From positions 1-26,022 of the forward strand of contig JASFRI010000009.1 in assembly GCA_050115015.1 (NCBI GenBank): a stretch of 26,022 bases of DNA. Reading direction: 5' to 3'. This document shows, one piece after another, positions 1 to 7,206 of the stretch (position 1 is its first letter; the number at the start of each line of letters is the position of its first letter). The DNA comes from JASFRI01 sp050115015 (GTDB lineage: Bacteria > Acidobacteriota > Polarisedimenticolia > CBDVAL01). The notes beneath the pieces are model-generated. The model saw only the letters and a program-made list of their open reading frames with translations, searched no databases and had not been told where the DNA came from. The position numbers and the translations under genes were made by a program.

Positions 1-561
1 CAGGGAGAAGTACGTCTCCACCGCTCGTGGCTCCAGCTCCCGCTGCAGGCCACGGTCGGCGAGGATCGCCTTCAGCTCGCTGGCGAACAGGCAGCTGCCG
101 TCCGGCCGCAGGGCGTAGTAGAGCGGCTTGATTCCGAGCCGGTCCCGGGCCAGGAGGAGGCCGTGCCGGCCGCGATCCCAGATCGCGAAGGCGAACATGC
201 CGCGCAGTCGGTCGACAAGGGCCTCGCCCCATTCCTCCCAGCCGTGGACCAGGACCTCCGAGTCCACGAGCGTCCGGAAGCGGTGCCCGCTTCCCTTCAG
301 CTCCTCACGCAGCTCGCGGAAGTTGTAGATCTCCCCGTTGAAGACCGCAGCGACGCTCCCGTCCTCGTTGAAGATGGGCTGATGTCCGCCCTCGAGGTCG
401 AGGATCGACAGGCGTCGGAAGCCCAGGCCGATCCCCGGCTCCACGTGGAAGCCGCCCTCGTCGGGACCGCGATGGAGCAGGCGGCCGGTCATCTCCTCCA
501 GCAGCGTCCGGTCGATCGGCGGTCCGCCCCGGGGGACGAAGATGCCCGCTATGCCGCACAT
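1..561 (-). CDS. Asparagine synthetase-like amidotransferase, N-terminal part (cut by window edge)
   Basis: This is the N-terminal 187 codons of a glutamine-hydrolysing asparagine synthase family protein; the rest lies beyond the left edge. The ATG is followed directly by TGC, giving MCGIAGI, so Cys2 becomes the N-terminal glutaminase nucleophile after Met removal, and this fixes the start. Further class-II glutaminase signatures are HRGPDEGG, RRLSILDLEGGHQP, VFNGEIYNF and RDRLGIKPLYYA. Ammonia released from glutamine would be passed to a C-terminal synthetase domain that is not visible here, so the acceptor is unknown. It is the last visible gene of the left operon, 28 bases after the carrier protein. 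In EPS loci, including exosortase-A-associated ones, such proteins usually amidate an EPS component or precursor rather than make free asparagine. The family call is secure; the substrate is inference. Confidence 0.93.
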   Translation of the reverse strand, partial: MCGIAGIFVPRGGPPIDRTLLEEMTGRLLHRGPDEGGFHVEPGIGLGFRRLSILDLEGGHQPIFNEDGSVAAVFNGEIYNFRELREELKGSGHRFRTLVDSEVLVHGWEEWGEALVDRLRGMFAFAIWDRGRHGLLLARDRLGIKPLYYALRPDGSCLFASELKAILADRGLQRELEPRAVETYFSL

Positions 562-589
562 CGCTCGTCGCGGACGGGCCCCCGGGGCC

Positions 590-829
590 TCACCGGCCGG
601 CTTCCACGAACGCCGCGATGGAGGACACGTTGCGCCAGCGCTCGAGGTCGAGACTCTCCAGGTCGATCTCGGCCGCGAACCGCTGTTCCAGCTGGAAGAT
701 CAGGTCGACCAGGGCGAGGGAATCCAGCAGCCCCGACTCGAGGAGGTCATGGTCCGGCGAGGGGACCTCGATACCCAGCACGTCCTTGAAGATCCCGAGG
801 ATCTCCTGCTGCACGTCGGCGGCGGTCAT
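590..829 (-). CDS. Acyl/peptidyl carrier protein (DltC-like)
   Basis: This is a 79-aa stand-alone carrier protein. The motif ESGLLDSLALVDLIF places the phosphopantetheine-accepting serine at Ser37 (LLDSL). The C-terminal WRNVSSIAAFVEAG resembles the end of DltC, the D-alanyl carrier of teichoic-acid modification, more than a fatty-acid-synthase ACP. The ATG overlaps the stop of the adenylation gene as ATGA, which fixes the start and implies translational coupling. The obvious partner is that adenylation enzyme, which would load an amino or other acid onto the pantetheine arm as a thioester. The final acceptor is probably a sugar of the polysaccharide or its precursor. I see no phosphopantetheinyl transferase and no MBOAT-type DltB acyltransferase in the window, so the downstream step is unknown. 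Confidence 0.9.
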   Translation of the reverse strand: MTAADVQQEILGIFKDVLGIEVPSPDHDLLESGLLDSLALVDLIFQLEQRFAAEIDLESLDLERWRNVSSIAAFVEAGR

Positions 830-2415
830 GACCGGGAAACCTCCTTCGAATCGGCCGTCCCCAGGAAGCGGGCGAGGATGCCCTTGCGATCCACCTTGCC
901 GTTCGGCGTCCGCGGCAACGCCTGCCAGGAGCCCCACTCGCTCGGGATCATGTACCCGGGCAGGCGCTCGCCCAGCTTCCGGCGCAGTTCGGCGGGCGAC
1001 ACGGACGACGCCGCTTCCCGCGGCACATAGGCCGCGCAGATCCGGCAGCCCTCGAAGCCGTCGGTGGGAACGGCGACGACGGCGGATTCCCGCAGATCGT
1101 CCAGACACTGGAGAGCATTCTCGATCTCGCCCAGCTCGATACGGTATCCACGGCTCTTGATCTGCTGATCCACCCGCCCCAGGTAATGGAACCGCCCCGA
1201 GGCGTCCCGGCGGGCCCGATCGCCGGTGCGGTACAGGCGGCCCCTGCCCGGCACCTCGACGAAGCTCCTCGTCGTGAGCTCCGGCGCGCGCCAGTACCCC
1301 TCGCTCAGCCCCACGCCCCCGATGTAGAGATCCCCCGGGGTGCCGTCGGGGAGCGGATTCCGCGCCGCGTCGAGGACCAGCAACTCCTCCCCCGCGCAGG
1401 CGCGCCCGATGGGCACCTCCTCCCCTGGGTCCGCCGGCTTCCGGAGGACGTCGTGGAAGCTGCTGGCGATCGTCGCCTCCGTCGGCCCGTAGAGGTTGGT
1501 GTAGGTCACGTGGGGGACCCGCTCCATCCAGCGGAGGAGCGCCGCCGTGGGAAACACCTCGCCGCACCACAGGACCCGCCGTAGCTCCGGGAAGTCCCCC
1601 TCCCGCACGGCGCCGAGCTGGACCATGTAGCTCAGGATCGAGGGGACGGAGAACCACTGGGTGAGCCGGCGCTCGCGGATGAACGCCGCCAGGCGCTGGG
1701 GCAGCAGGTTGAGCTGCGGCGGGACGAGGTGCAGCTCGGCGCCGGCGGCAAAGGTCCCGTAGATGTCGTACGTGGACAGATCGAAGAAGAGGGGTGAGTG
1801 TCCCGACGTCCGGTCGTCCGGGCCGAGGCCGAAGTGGGCGTTCGCCCAGCGCACGAAGGCCAGCACGTTCCCGTGGCTGATGACCACGCCCTTGGGCTCG
1901 CCCGTCGATCCGGAGGTGAAGAGGATGTGCGCGGGGTCCTCCGGACGCCGTCCGCAGGATGGCAGCGAATCCGGAGCGCTCTCGACGTCCGCCCTGTCGA
2001 ACCCGGGGAATGCGGGATCGAGATCCTCCAGGCTTCCGAGACGGACCTCCCGCCCCTCCGCCAGCGCCGCCGCCAGGCCGGCAGCGCTTCCGGCGTGGAG
2101 GAGCACCCGGGGCTCGCAGGCCGCCATCACCTTGCGCAGCCGCGCCGCCGGGCTGGCGGTATCCAGGGGCACGTACAGGGCGCCGGCCTTCAGCACCCCC
2201 AGCAGGGCCGTGATCGCCTCGAGGGACTTGGGGATCAGGATCGCCACCCGGTCGCCATCGCCGCACCCCTCGGCCCCGAGGACATGCGCCAGGCGTGAGC
2301 TCCGCCGCTCGAGCTCGGCGTAGGAGAGGCGTCGTGGGCCGTCCGCCACGGCGATCTTCTCCCCATCCCGGGCGGCCTGCAGACCGACCAGGTCCTGGAG
2401 CAGCCGGGCGGTCAC
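826..2415 (-). CDS. Stand-alone amino-acid adenylation enzyme (DltA-like / AMP-forming ligase)
   Basis: This 529-aa protein is a complete ANL-superfamily adenylation domain with no fused carrier or condensation domain. Core motifs run in order: FTSGSTGEPKG (A3, residues 166-176), FDLSTYD (A4, Asp212), NLYGPTEA (A5, 307-314), YRTGD (A7, 395-399), GRVDQQIKSRGYRIE (A8) and NGKVDRK with Lys507 (A10). Asp212 sits where amino-acid-activating domains hold the substrate amino group (Asp235 of GrsA), which argues for an amino acid over a fatty acid. The GTG start overlaps the stop of the upstream GT2 as GTGA, and the gene overlaps the carrier gene as ATGA. It should make an aminoacyl-AMP and load the carrier. 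DltA and the exosortase-A-associated AMP-forming ligase are the nearest concepts; which is closer needs alignment. Confidence 0.88.
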   Translation of the reverse strand: MTARLLQDLVGLQAARDGEKIAVADGPRRLSYAELERRSSRLAHVLGAEGCGDGDRVAILIPKSLEAITALLGVLKAGALYVPLDTASPAARLRKVMAACEPRVLLHAGSAAGLAAALAEGREVRLGSLEDLDPAFPGFDRADVESAPDSLPSCGRRPEDPAHILFTSGSTGEPKGVVISHGNVLAFVRWANAHFGLGPDDRTSGHSPLFFDLSTYDIYGTFAAGAELHLVPPQLNLLPQRLAAFIRERRLTQWFSVPSILSYMVQLGAVREGDFPELRRVLWCGEVFPTAALLRWMERVPHVTYTNLYGPTEATIASSFHDVLRKPADPGEEVPIGRACAGEELLVLDAARNPLPDGTPGDLYIGGVGLSEGYWRAPELTTRSFVEVPGRGRLYRTGDRARRDASGRFHYLGRVDQQIKSRGYRIELGEIENALQCLDDLRESAVVAVPTDGFEGCRICAAYVPREAASSVSPAELRRKLGERLPGYMIPSEWGSWQALPRTPNGKVDRKGILARFLGTADSKEVSRS

Positions 2416-3437
2416 GATACCGTCCCCCGATCCGGGAGCGCCCTCCCCGTGGTGGAGCGCACGGCATCGGGGATCAGGACGTCCAGGTCGTATTCCCGGA
2501 CCACGAGCCGGGTGCGCAGCCGCCGCAGCGGCTCCCGTAGACCCGTGGGCAGTCGGCTCAGGAACGAGGCCATCCGGGCGCGGGACGAGCCGCGCCCCCC
2601 CGCCTTCCGGAACAGATCCCGGGCCCGGTCCCAGTCCCCGGAACGGGCGTGCAGGACCCCCATGCGGTAGGTGAGCGCGGCGATCAGCTGCCGGATCTCC
2701 GCGCTCGATGGGGTCCCCTCCCCGCCCTCGCGGAGCGCCTTCTCCAGGATCCTCTCCCGGGCCGCGAGCCTCCGTTCCAGATCGCTGAAGGCGCTTCCTT
2801 CCTGCATCCGGTAGAACGTGAGCGGCCGGTCCACGAAGCCGACTCGATGCCGGCGGGCGATCCGTAGCCACAGATCGAAGTCCTCGGAGATCGTCAGCGA
2901 CTCGTCGAACCCGCCCACGTCGCTAAGGGCGGATCGACGCACCAGCACCGAGGACGTCACGATGAAGTTCTCGTGGAAGAGCGCCGCGTAGACGTTCCCC
3001 GTGCGCGCGACGCGGCGCGCCGCCCGGTTCATCGGCAGGAACGTCTCACCGTCGGTGTTCCAGACGTTCGTGTAGACCAGGTCCACATCGGGGGCCGCGT
3101 CCAGGTGGGCGACCTGGTGCTCCAGCTTGTCGGGATGCCAGAGATCATCGGCGTCCAGGAAGGCCACGAGCTCCCCCCGGGCCTCGCCGATGGCACGATT
3201 GCGCGCCGCGGAAGGCCCGCCCCGGGAAGACTGGCGAAGCAGCCGCACCGGCGCGCCGAACGCCTCCACCGATGCCACCGTGCCGTCCGTGGACTCATCG
3301 TCGACGACGATCACCTCGACGTCCTGGAAGCTGCCGTCGAGGACGGAACCGATGGCCTCCCGGATCGTCGCGGCGGCGTTCCACGCGGGCATCACCACGC
3401 TGACCCGCGGCCCGCCCCCGAATCGTCCCTGCGGCAT
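2412..3437 (-). CDS. Glycosyltransferase family 2 (GT-A fold)
   Basis: This 341-aa GT2 enzyme would transfer a sugar from a nucleotide-sugar donor to the growing lipid-linked repeat unit at the inner face of the cytoplasmic membrane. The N-terminal VSVVMPAWNAAATIREAI is the standard nucleotide-binding strand/helix. VVDDEST and FLDADDLWHPDKL (the DxD metal site) follow, and ISEDFDLWLRIAR carries the ED catalytic-base region. The last 100 residues are helical and Arg-rich, with no membrane segment. The ATG comes 8 bases after the aminotransferase stop, with GGGGAG about 12 bases upstream. The open frame extends further upstream, but that part is unrelated sequence antisense in sense to the neighbouring gene's frame, so the start at 3437 is preferred. 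Donor and acceptor cannot be read from the sequence. Confidence 0.9.
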   Translation of the reverse strand: MPQGRFGGGPRVSVVMPAWNAAATIREAIGSVLDGSFQDVEVIVVDDESTDGTVASVEAFGAPVRLLRQSSRGGPSAARNRAIGEARGELVAFLDADDLWHPDKLEHQVAHLDAAPDVDLVYTNVWNTDGETFLPMNRAARRVARTGNVYAALFHENFIVTSSVLVRRSALSDVGGFDESLTISEDFDLWLRIARRHRVGFVDRPLTFYRMQEGSAFSDLERRLAARERILEKALREGGEGTPSSAEIRQLIAALTYRMGVLHARSGDWDRARDLFRKAGGRGSSRARMASFLSRLPTGLREPLRRLRTRLVVREYDLDVLIPDAVRSTTGRALPDRGTVS

Positions 3438-3445
3438 CGAGGAAA

Positions 3446-4621
3446 TCAGCTCCCCGCCAGCGCCCGCCGGATCTCGCGATCGATCTGCGCCACCTGCTCC
3501 GCCCCGTAGGCCTCGTTCCAGGGCAGCACCAGGGCACGCCGGAGCATGCGGTAGGTGCCGGCGAAGCGCTCCGGGTCCGGCGCCGCGGGGAGCGCATCGC
3601 GGAGGACCTTGCACTCGAACGCGGGCTTCTGGATGTAGCGGGGAGCGCAGGCCACGCCGCGCCCCTGGAGCCGCCCCCCGACCTCGGCGACGTCGCCGGC
3701 GACCTCGGGGTCCAGCCCCAGGCAGTAGCGCCAGTACACGTGAGTGCCCTCCGCGGGCGGACGGGGAAGCGTCAGGCCCGGAACGTCCGAGAGGGCCTCG
3801 GTGAGCTGCGCCGCGGTTCCCTGTCGGGTCCGCACGTTGCGGTCCAGCTTCTGGAGCTGTGCCACGGCGACGGCTCCCTGCAGCTCGCTGAGCCGGTAGT
3901 TGAGCGCCGGGAACATGTGGTCCGGGTTGGGCTTGCCGTAGGGCCAGCTCTTGTTGACGAAGAGACGCGCGCGGTCGGCGAGCCCATCGTCGCCGGTGAT
4001 CACCATGCCGCCCTCGCCGCAGGTCATGTGCTTGCCCTGCTGCATGCTGAACGCGGCGATGTCGCCGAACGTGCCGGCACGCCGTCCCCCCCACTCCGCC
4101 AGGTAGGCCTGGGCGCAGTCCTCCACCAGGGGGATGCCCCGCTCCTGCAGCAAGCCCACGATCGGCCCCATCTCGCAGGGGCGACCGAACAGGTGCGTGA
4201 CGATCACGGCCCGCGTCTCGGGGGTCAGCGCCGCGCCGATGGTCTCCGCGGTGACGTTCCCGGTCTCCGGGTCCACGTCGGCGAACACGGGGGTCAGCCC
4301 CTCGTAGAGGATCGGCGTGATGGCCCCCATGTCGGTGATCGGCGTGGTGACCACCGACGATCCCCGGGGGAGATCCAGCGCGGCGATGGCGGTGTGGACC
4401 GCCGCGGTGCCGGAGTTCGCCGCGACACAGTGGGGCACGTCGTAGAGCTGCGCGAACTCCCTCTCCAGGCGCCGCACCATGGTGCCGCGGGTGTCATTGA
4501 GGGTGCCGGACTCGATGACCTGGCGCAGGAGCTCCAGCTCCTCCTCGCCCAGCCACCGACCGGTCGCATTCCCGTCGGTCGGGAGGGTGATCTTCTCCGG
4601 GATGCTGCGGGTGTCGTTCAT
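3446..4621 (-). CDS. DegT/DnrJ/EryC1/StrS PLP-dependent sugar aminotransferase
   Basis: This 391-aa aminotransferase is predicted to add an amino group to a keto-sugar nucleotide (or a related cyclitol), using PLP and usually glutamate or glutamine. The PLP lysine is Lys197 in FSMQQGKHMTCGEGGM. VEDCAQA at residues 166-172 holds the aspartate that contacts the PLP ring nitrogen, and NSGTAAVHTAI lies at 69-79. The MQQGKHMT form of the lysine motif recalls the scyllo-inosose and AHBA-synthase-like branches of the family more than the common FSFH form; this is only an eye comparison. The ATG overlaps the stop of the upstream GT2 as ATGA, which decides the start. It is one of two DegT enzymes in the window. 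They are not recent duplicates: their motifs and lengths differ. Confidence 0.92.
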   Translation of the reverse strand: MNDTRSIPEKITLPTDGNATGRWLGEEELELLRQVIESGTLNDTRGTMVRRLEREFAQLYDVPHCVAANSGTAAVHTAIAALDLPRGSSVVTTPITDMGAITPILYEGLTPVFADVDPETGNVTAETIGAALTPETRAVIVTHLFGRPCEMGPIVGLLQERGIPLVEDCAQAYLAEWGGRRAGTFGDIAAFSMQQGKHMTCGEGGMVITGDDGLADRARLFVNKSWPYGKPNPDHMFPALNYRLSELQGAVAVAQLQKLDRNVRTRQGTAAQLTEALSDVPGLTLPRPPAEGTHVYWRYCLGLDPEVAGDVAEVGGRLQGRGVACAPRYIQKPAFECKVLRDALPAAPDPERFAGTYRMLRRALVLPWNEAYGAEQVAQIDREIRRALAGS

Positions 4622-5523
4622 CGCTCCTCCGGGGCGCGGCGACGCCGGGCCCATCTCGCTCCAGCGATCTGGAACAGCATGCGCAGATGGTGGCGCACCT
4701 CCCGTCCCACCTGCAATTTGGATTGCCCGGCCTTACGGACCCCCAGGTGCGCGGGGACCTCCACCACCGGAAGCCCGTCCAGCAGCGGGCCCGTCAGCAT
4801 CTCCGCCACGGCGTCGAAGCGGTTGCGCTCGGGACGGTATCGCAGCGCCACGTCCATCCGGTAGGCTCGCATGCACGCCGTGTAGGTATACAGGGAGCTA
4901 CCCAGGATCAGGGAGTAGGCCCGGCTGAGGGAACGACTCAGGAAGAGGCGGAACCGCGTGCTCCCATCCACCGTGCCCCTCGGGTGATACGGAGAGGCCG
5001 TCGCGATCGCCGCCCCCTGCTCCACGGCGGCGAAGAGCTCCACCAGCAGCATCGGGTCGTAGGTCCCGTCCGCGTCCAGTATGCCCACCACCGAGCCTCG
5101 GGCGACCCCTATCCCCGAACACAGCGCCGCCCCCAGCCCCAGGTTGCGCCGGTGCCGGACGATCGTGAGGTACTCCAGGTCCTCGAAGGCCTCCCGGGCT
5201 GCCGCCACGGTCCGATCCAAGCTGCCGTCGTCGATGACCACGAGCTCCAGCGCGCCCCGGTCCGCCAGGGCCTCCCGGAGCCGCCGGACCTTCGGAACCA
5301 GGGAAGGGACGGCCGCCTCCTCGTTCATGCACGGAACGAGCACCGAGTAACGTGGCGGGGCCGCGCCCGGAACGGTCCGGAATACCGTGTCCGGCTCGCG
5401 GCTGGAGGCTACCCGTGTCTGGTTGTTGAACACCACGACCGTCTCGTCCCCGATGGGCCGGCGCTCCCGCTCGAAGGGCCAAATACCCTGCCAGGTATGG
5501 GTTTCGCCGTATGATAGAATCAC
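4618..5523 (-). CDS. Glycosyltransferase family 2, polyprenyl-phosphate sugar transferase type
   Basis: This GT2 protein resembles dolichol/undecaprenyl-phosphate glycosyltransferases. YSVLVPCMNEEAAVPSLVPK opens the domain near residue 60, followed by VIDDGSLDRT, RNLGLGAALCSGI and ILDADGTYDP (metal site). HLGVRKAGQSK matches the Arg/Gly/Ser-Lys element of that subgroup. Unlike many relatives it lacks C-terminal membrane helices. The longest frame starts at GTG 5523 (301 aa), but the first 58 residues precede the domain and overlap promoter-like sequence. GTG 5436 (272 aa), with GGGGA 10 bases upstream, is a good alternative. It is the first gene of the left operon and overlaps the next gene as ATGA. 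It probably makes a lipid-linked sugar donor or adds a sugar to the repeat unit. Confidence 0.85.
   Translation of the reverse strand: MILSYGETHTWQGIWPFERERRPIGDETVVVFNNQTRVASSREPDTVFRTVPGAAPPRYSVLVPCMNEEAAVPSLVPKVRRLREALADRGALELVVIDDGSLDRTVAAAREAFEDLEYLTIVRHRRNLGLGAALCSGIGVARGSVVGILDADGTYDPMLLVELFAAVEQGAAIATASPYHPRGTVDGSTRFRLFLSRSLSRAYSLILGSSLYTYTACMRAYRMDVALRYRPERNRFDAVAEMLTGPLLDGLPVVEVPAHLGVRKAGQSKLQVGREVRHHLRMLFQIAGARWARRRRAPEER
5488..5515 (+). promoter_or_regulatory. Candidate sigma70-like promoter for the flippase gene
   Basis: On the plus strand CTGCCA (5488-5493) is followed after 16 bases by TATGAT (5510-5515), matching the -35 and -10 consensus at 4 and 5 of 6 positions. This is one of the few AT-rich spots in a GC-rich locus. 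It lies about 80 bases upstream of the TTG start of the only plus-strand gene, giving a predicted leader of roughly 75 bases. It is a pattern match only. Confidence 0.35.
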
Positions 5524-5539
5524 CCGCCGCCGGATACAA
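5511..5539 (-). promoter_or_regulatory. Candidate sigma70-like promoter for the left operon
   Basis: On the minus strand TTGTAT (5539-5534) and TATCAT (5516-5511) are separated by 17 bases. The -10 matches 5 of 6 consensus positions and the -35 only 3 of 6. It overlaps the -10 of the plus-strand candidate, so the two would be back-to-back and mutually exclusive. If real, transcription would begin near 5504, inside the longest frame of the GT2 gene, favouring the later GTG start at 5436. Confidence 0.28.
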
Positions 5540-5598
5540 CCACGACCCGGCTGCTTCCCTCCGGCCCTGGCCCGGAGAAGTTCTCGCCCATCATAACC

Positions 5599-7068
5599 TT
5601 GCCTCAGGTCTCATCGGAAGCAAGCACCCGTCCCAGCTTCCTGCGGACGTTCCTGGTCTACGGCACCGGCGAGGCCATCCGGCGTGTCGCCGGACTCCTG
5701 CTCTTCCCCATCTACACCCGCCTGCTGACCCCCCATGACTACGGCATCCTGAGCCTCGTGGGGGCCTGCGGCAGCCTCTCCCTCACGTTGCTGGGGATGG
5801 GGATCCCCACCAGCATCTTCCGGTTCTACCTGCGCGAGGAGGGAGAGGAGGGGCGCAGGCAGGTGCTCCGGGCGTGCCTGAACCTCGTGGGGCTGGCGTT
5901 GCTCCCCGCGCTGATCCTCGCCGGCGCGTCCCGCCCCCTGGCGCAGCAGATCCTCGGGGACGCTGACCTCTGGCTGTTCCTCGTTCTGATCCTGATCGCC
6001 ACCTACGGGGACCTCCTGTCCAAGGTGCCCCTGGCGCCGATCCGGGCCCGGCAGCAGTCGGGCCTCTACGTCACCCTCACGACGTCCTCGCTTCTGGTGA
6101 CCCTCCTGCTCTCGGTCACCTTCGTCGTCGTCCTGCGCTGGGGCGTGTTCGGCATCCTGCTCGCCCAGGCCCTGGTCGCCGGCGTCTGGTCGCTGATCCT
6201 GCTGGCCCACCTGCTCCGCCAGGGGATCCCCCGCACCCGGCCGGGAATGATGGGACAGGTCGCGCGCTATGGTCTTCCCCTGGTGCTGGCCGCCCTCGCC
6301 CAGTTCCTGCTGAACCTCTCCGATCGCTTCATCCTGAAGCTCTTTGTCCCGCTGTCGGAGCTGGGGCTATATGCCGTGGGATACCGGCTGGCGGAGGGGA
6401 TCACCATCGCGACCACCGTGTTCTCCTTCACCTGGGTGCCCTTCGCCTTCGGCGAGATGGGGACCCCGGAGGGGAAGCAGCGGATGGCCAAGGTGGGGAC
6501 CGCGTGGTTCGGGCTGGTCCTGCTCGCCGGGACAGGCATCGCCGTGTTCTCCCGGGAGCTCATCCAGGTATTGACGGGCCCGAGCTTCCACGATGCCGCG
6601 CCGGTGGTCCCGGTGGTGGTCGTCGGCCTCACCCTGAGCGCCGCCTACCCCATCAGCTCGATGGGCCTGCAACTCGCCGATCGTACCGGCTACCTGCCCT
6701 ACCTCAACGCCGCGGCAGCCGCCCTCAACCTGGTCCTCAACTTCCTGTGGATCCCCGTCCACGGGATCCAAGGTGCCGCATGGGCCACCGCGGCGGCCTA
6801 CGCGCTCCTGTTCGGCAGCTCGCTGCTCCTGAGCCAGCGCGCATTTCGCCTGCCGATCTCGCACGCCCGCTGGGGTGCCGGCATCCTCATGGCGCTGGTG
6901 GCGGGAGCCTCCGGGCTCTGGGCCGCTCGCTTCGGCGACCTCGGGAGCGTGTTCGTCAAGTCCTGTGTCCTCGCACTGCTGTTCGGGGGCTTCGTGTCGA
7001 TCCGGCTGGTCACGGTCAAACGGTTGCGGGTGATCTTCGACCAACTCCGCCGCGGGCGGTCGGACTAG
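5599..7068 (+). CDS. Wzx-type oligosaccharide flippase (MATE/MVF superfamily)
   Basis: This 489-aa polytopic membrane protein is the only plus-strand gene. It would flip undecaprenyl-diphosphate-linked repeat units across the cytoplasmic membrane. The N-terminus TFLVYGTGEAIRRVAGLLLF and IYTRLLTPHDYGILSLV are typical of the Wzx/RfbX polysaccharide transporter family. Around twelve to fourteen hydrophobic segments follow, including VARYGLPLVLAALAQFLLNL and LNLVLNFLWIPVHGIQGAAW, both in characteristic family positions. No ATG or GTG occurs near the N-terminus in frame. TTG 5599 is the best start, but it has no convincing Shine-Dalgarno sequence at normal spacing. A strong hairpin begins at its stop codon. 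Its orientation, opposite to every neighbour, implies its own promoter, probably in the 5480-5598 gap. Confidence 0.9.
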   Translation: MPQVSSEASTRPSFLRTFLVYGTGEAIRRVAGLLLFPIYTRLLTPHDYGILSLVGACGSLSLTLLGMGIPTSIFRFYLREEGEEGRRQVLRACLNLVGLALLPALILAGASRPLAQQILGDADLWLFLVLILIATYGDLLSKVPLAPIRARQQSGLYVTLTTSSLLVTLLLSVTFVVVLRWGVFGILLAQALVAGVWSLILLAHLLRQGIPRTRPGMMGQVARYGLPLVLAALAQFLLNLSDRFILKLFVPLSELGLYAVGYRLAEGITIATTVFSFTWVPFAFGEMGTPEGKQRMAKVGTAWFGLVLLAGTGIAVFSRELIQVLTGPSFHDAAPVVPVVVVGLTLSAAYPISSMGLQLADRTGYLPYLNAAAAALNLVLNFLWIPVHGIQGAAWATAAAYALLFGSSLLLSQRAFRLPISHARWGAGILMALVAGASGLWAARFGDLGSVFVKSCVLALLFGGFVSIRLVTVKRLRVIFDQLRRGRSD

Positions 7069-7105
7069 CCCTCCAGGTGGAGTGCTCCCGTCCACCCGGA
7101 GCTAG
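7065..7105 (+). terminator. Hairpin at the end of the flippase gene, terminator-like
   Basis: CTCCAGGTGGA (7071-7081) pairs with TCCACCCGGAG (7091-7101) at 10 of 11 positions around a 9-base loop. After a 2-base bulge, CTAG at 7065-7068 (containing the stop) can pair with CTAG at 7102-7105. There is no T-tract, so it is terminator-like rather than a canonical intrinsic terminator. The convergent gene arrangement supports a terminator role, possibly in both directions. Confidence 0.5.
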
Positions 7106-7170
7106 GCTCTCTGGCCGCAGGCATGGAACAGGCGGTCCGTAGTCCCCTCCTATAGCGTCAATCTCGAAGT

Positions 7171-7204
7171 CTCGCCGACCAGCCGAGCGGTCCCCTGCGG
7201 CGAG
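7171..7204 (-). terminator. Hairpin just after the SGNH hydrolase gene, terminator-like
   Basis: CTCGCCG (7171-7177) and CGGCGAG (7198-7204) form a perfect 7-bp GC stem around a 20-base loop, which can itself pair ACC with GGT. On the minus strand it starts 2 bases after the SGNH stop codon and is followed by ACTTCGAGATTG, a very weak T-run. Together with the hairpin at 7065-7105 it gives two facing terminator-like structures between convergent genes. The rest of this 138-base gap shows nothing else. Confidence 0.45.
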
Positions 7205-7206
7205 GC

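Noticed and set aside
1..2415. A dlt-type D-alanylation operon
   Set aside because: DltA-like and DltC-like genes are present, but DltB and DltD are missing, the setting is a Gram-negative EPS locus, and an amidotransferase follows the carrier.
590..2467. Minus-strand frame of about 625 codons that could suggest an adenylation-carrier fusion
   Set aside because: Only its last 79 codons (the carrier) are real; the earlier part is out of frame with the adenylation gene, and the ATGA overlap shows two separate genes.
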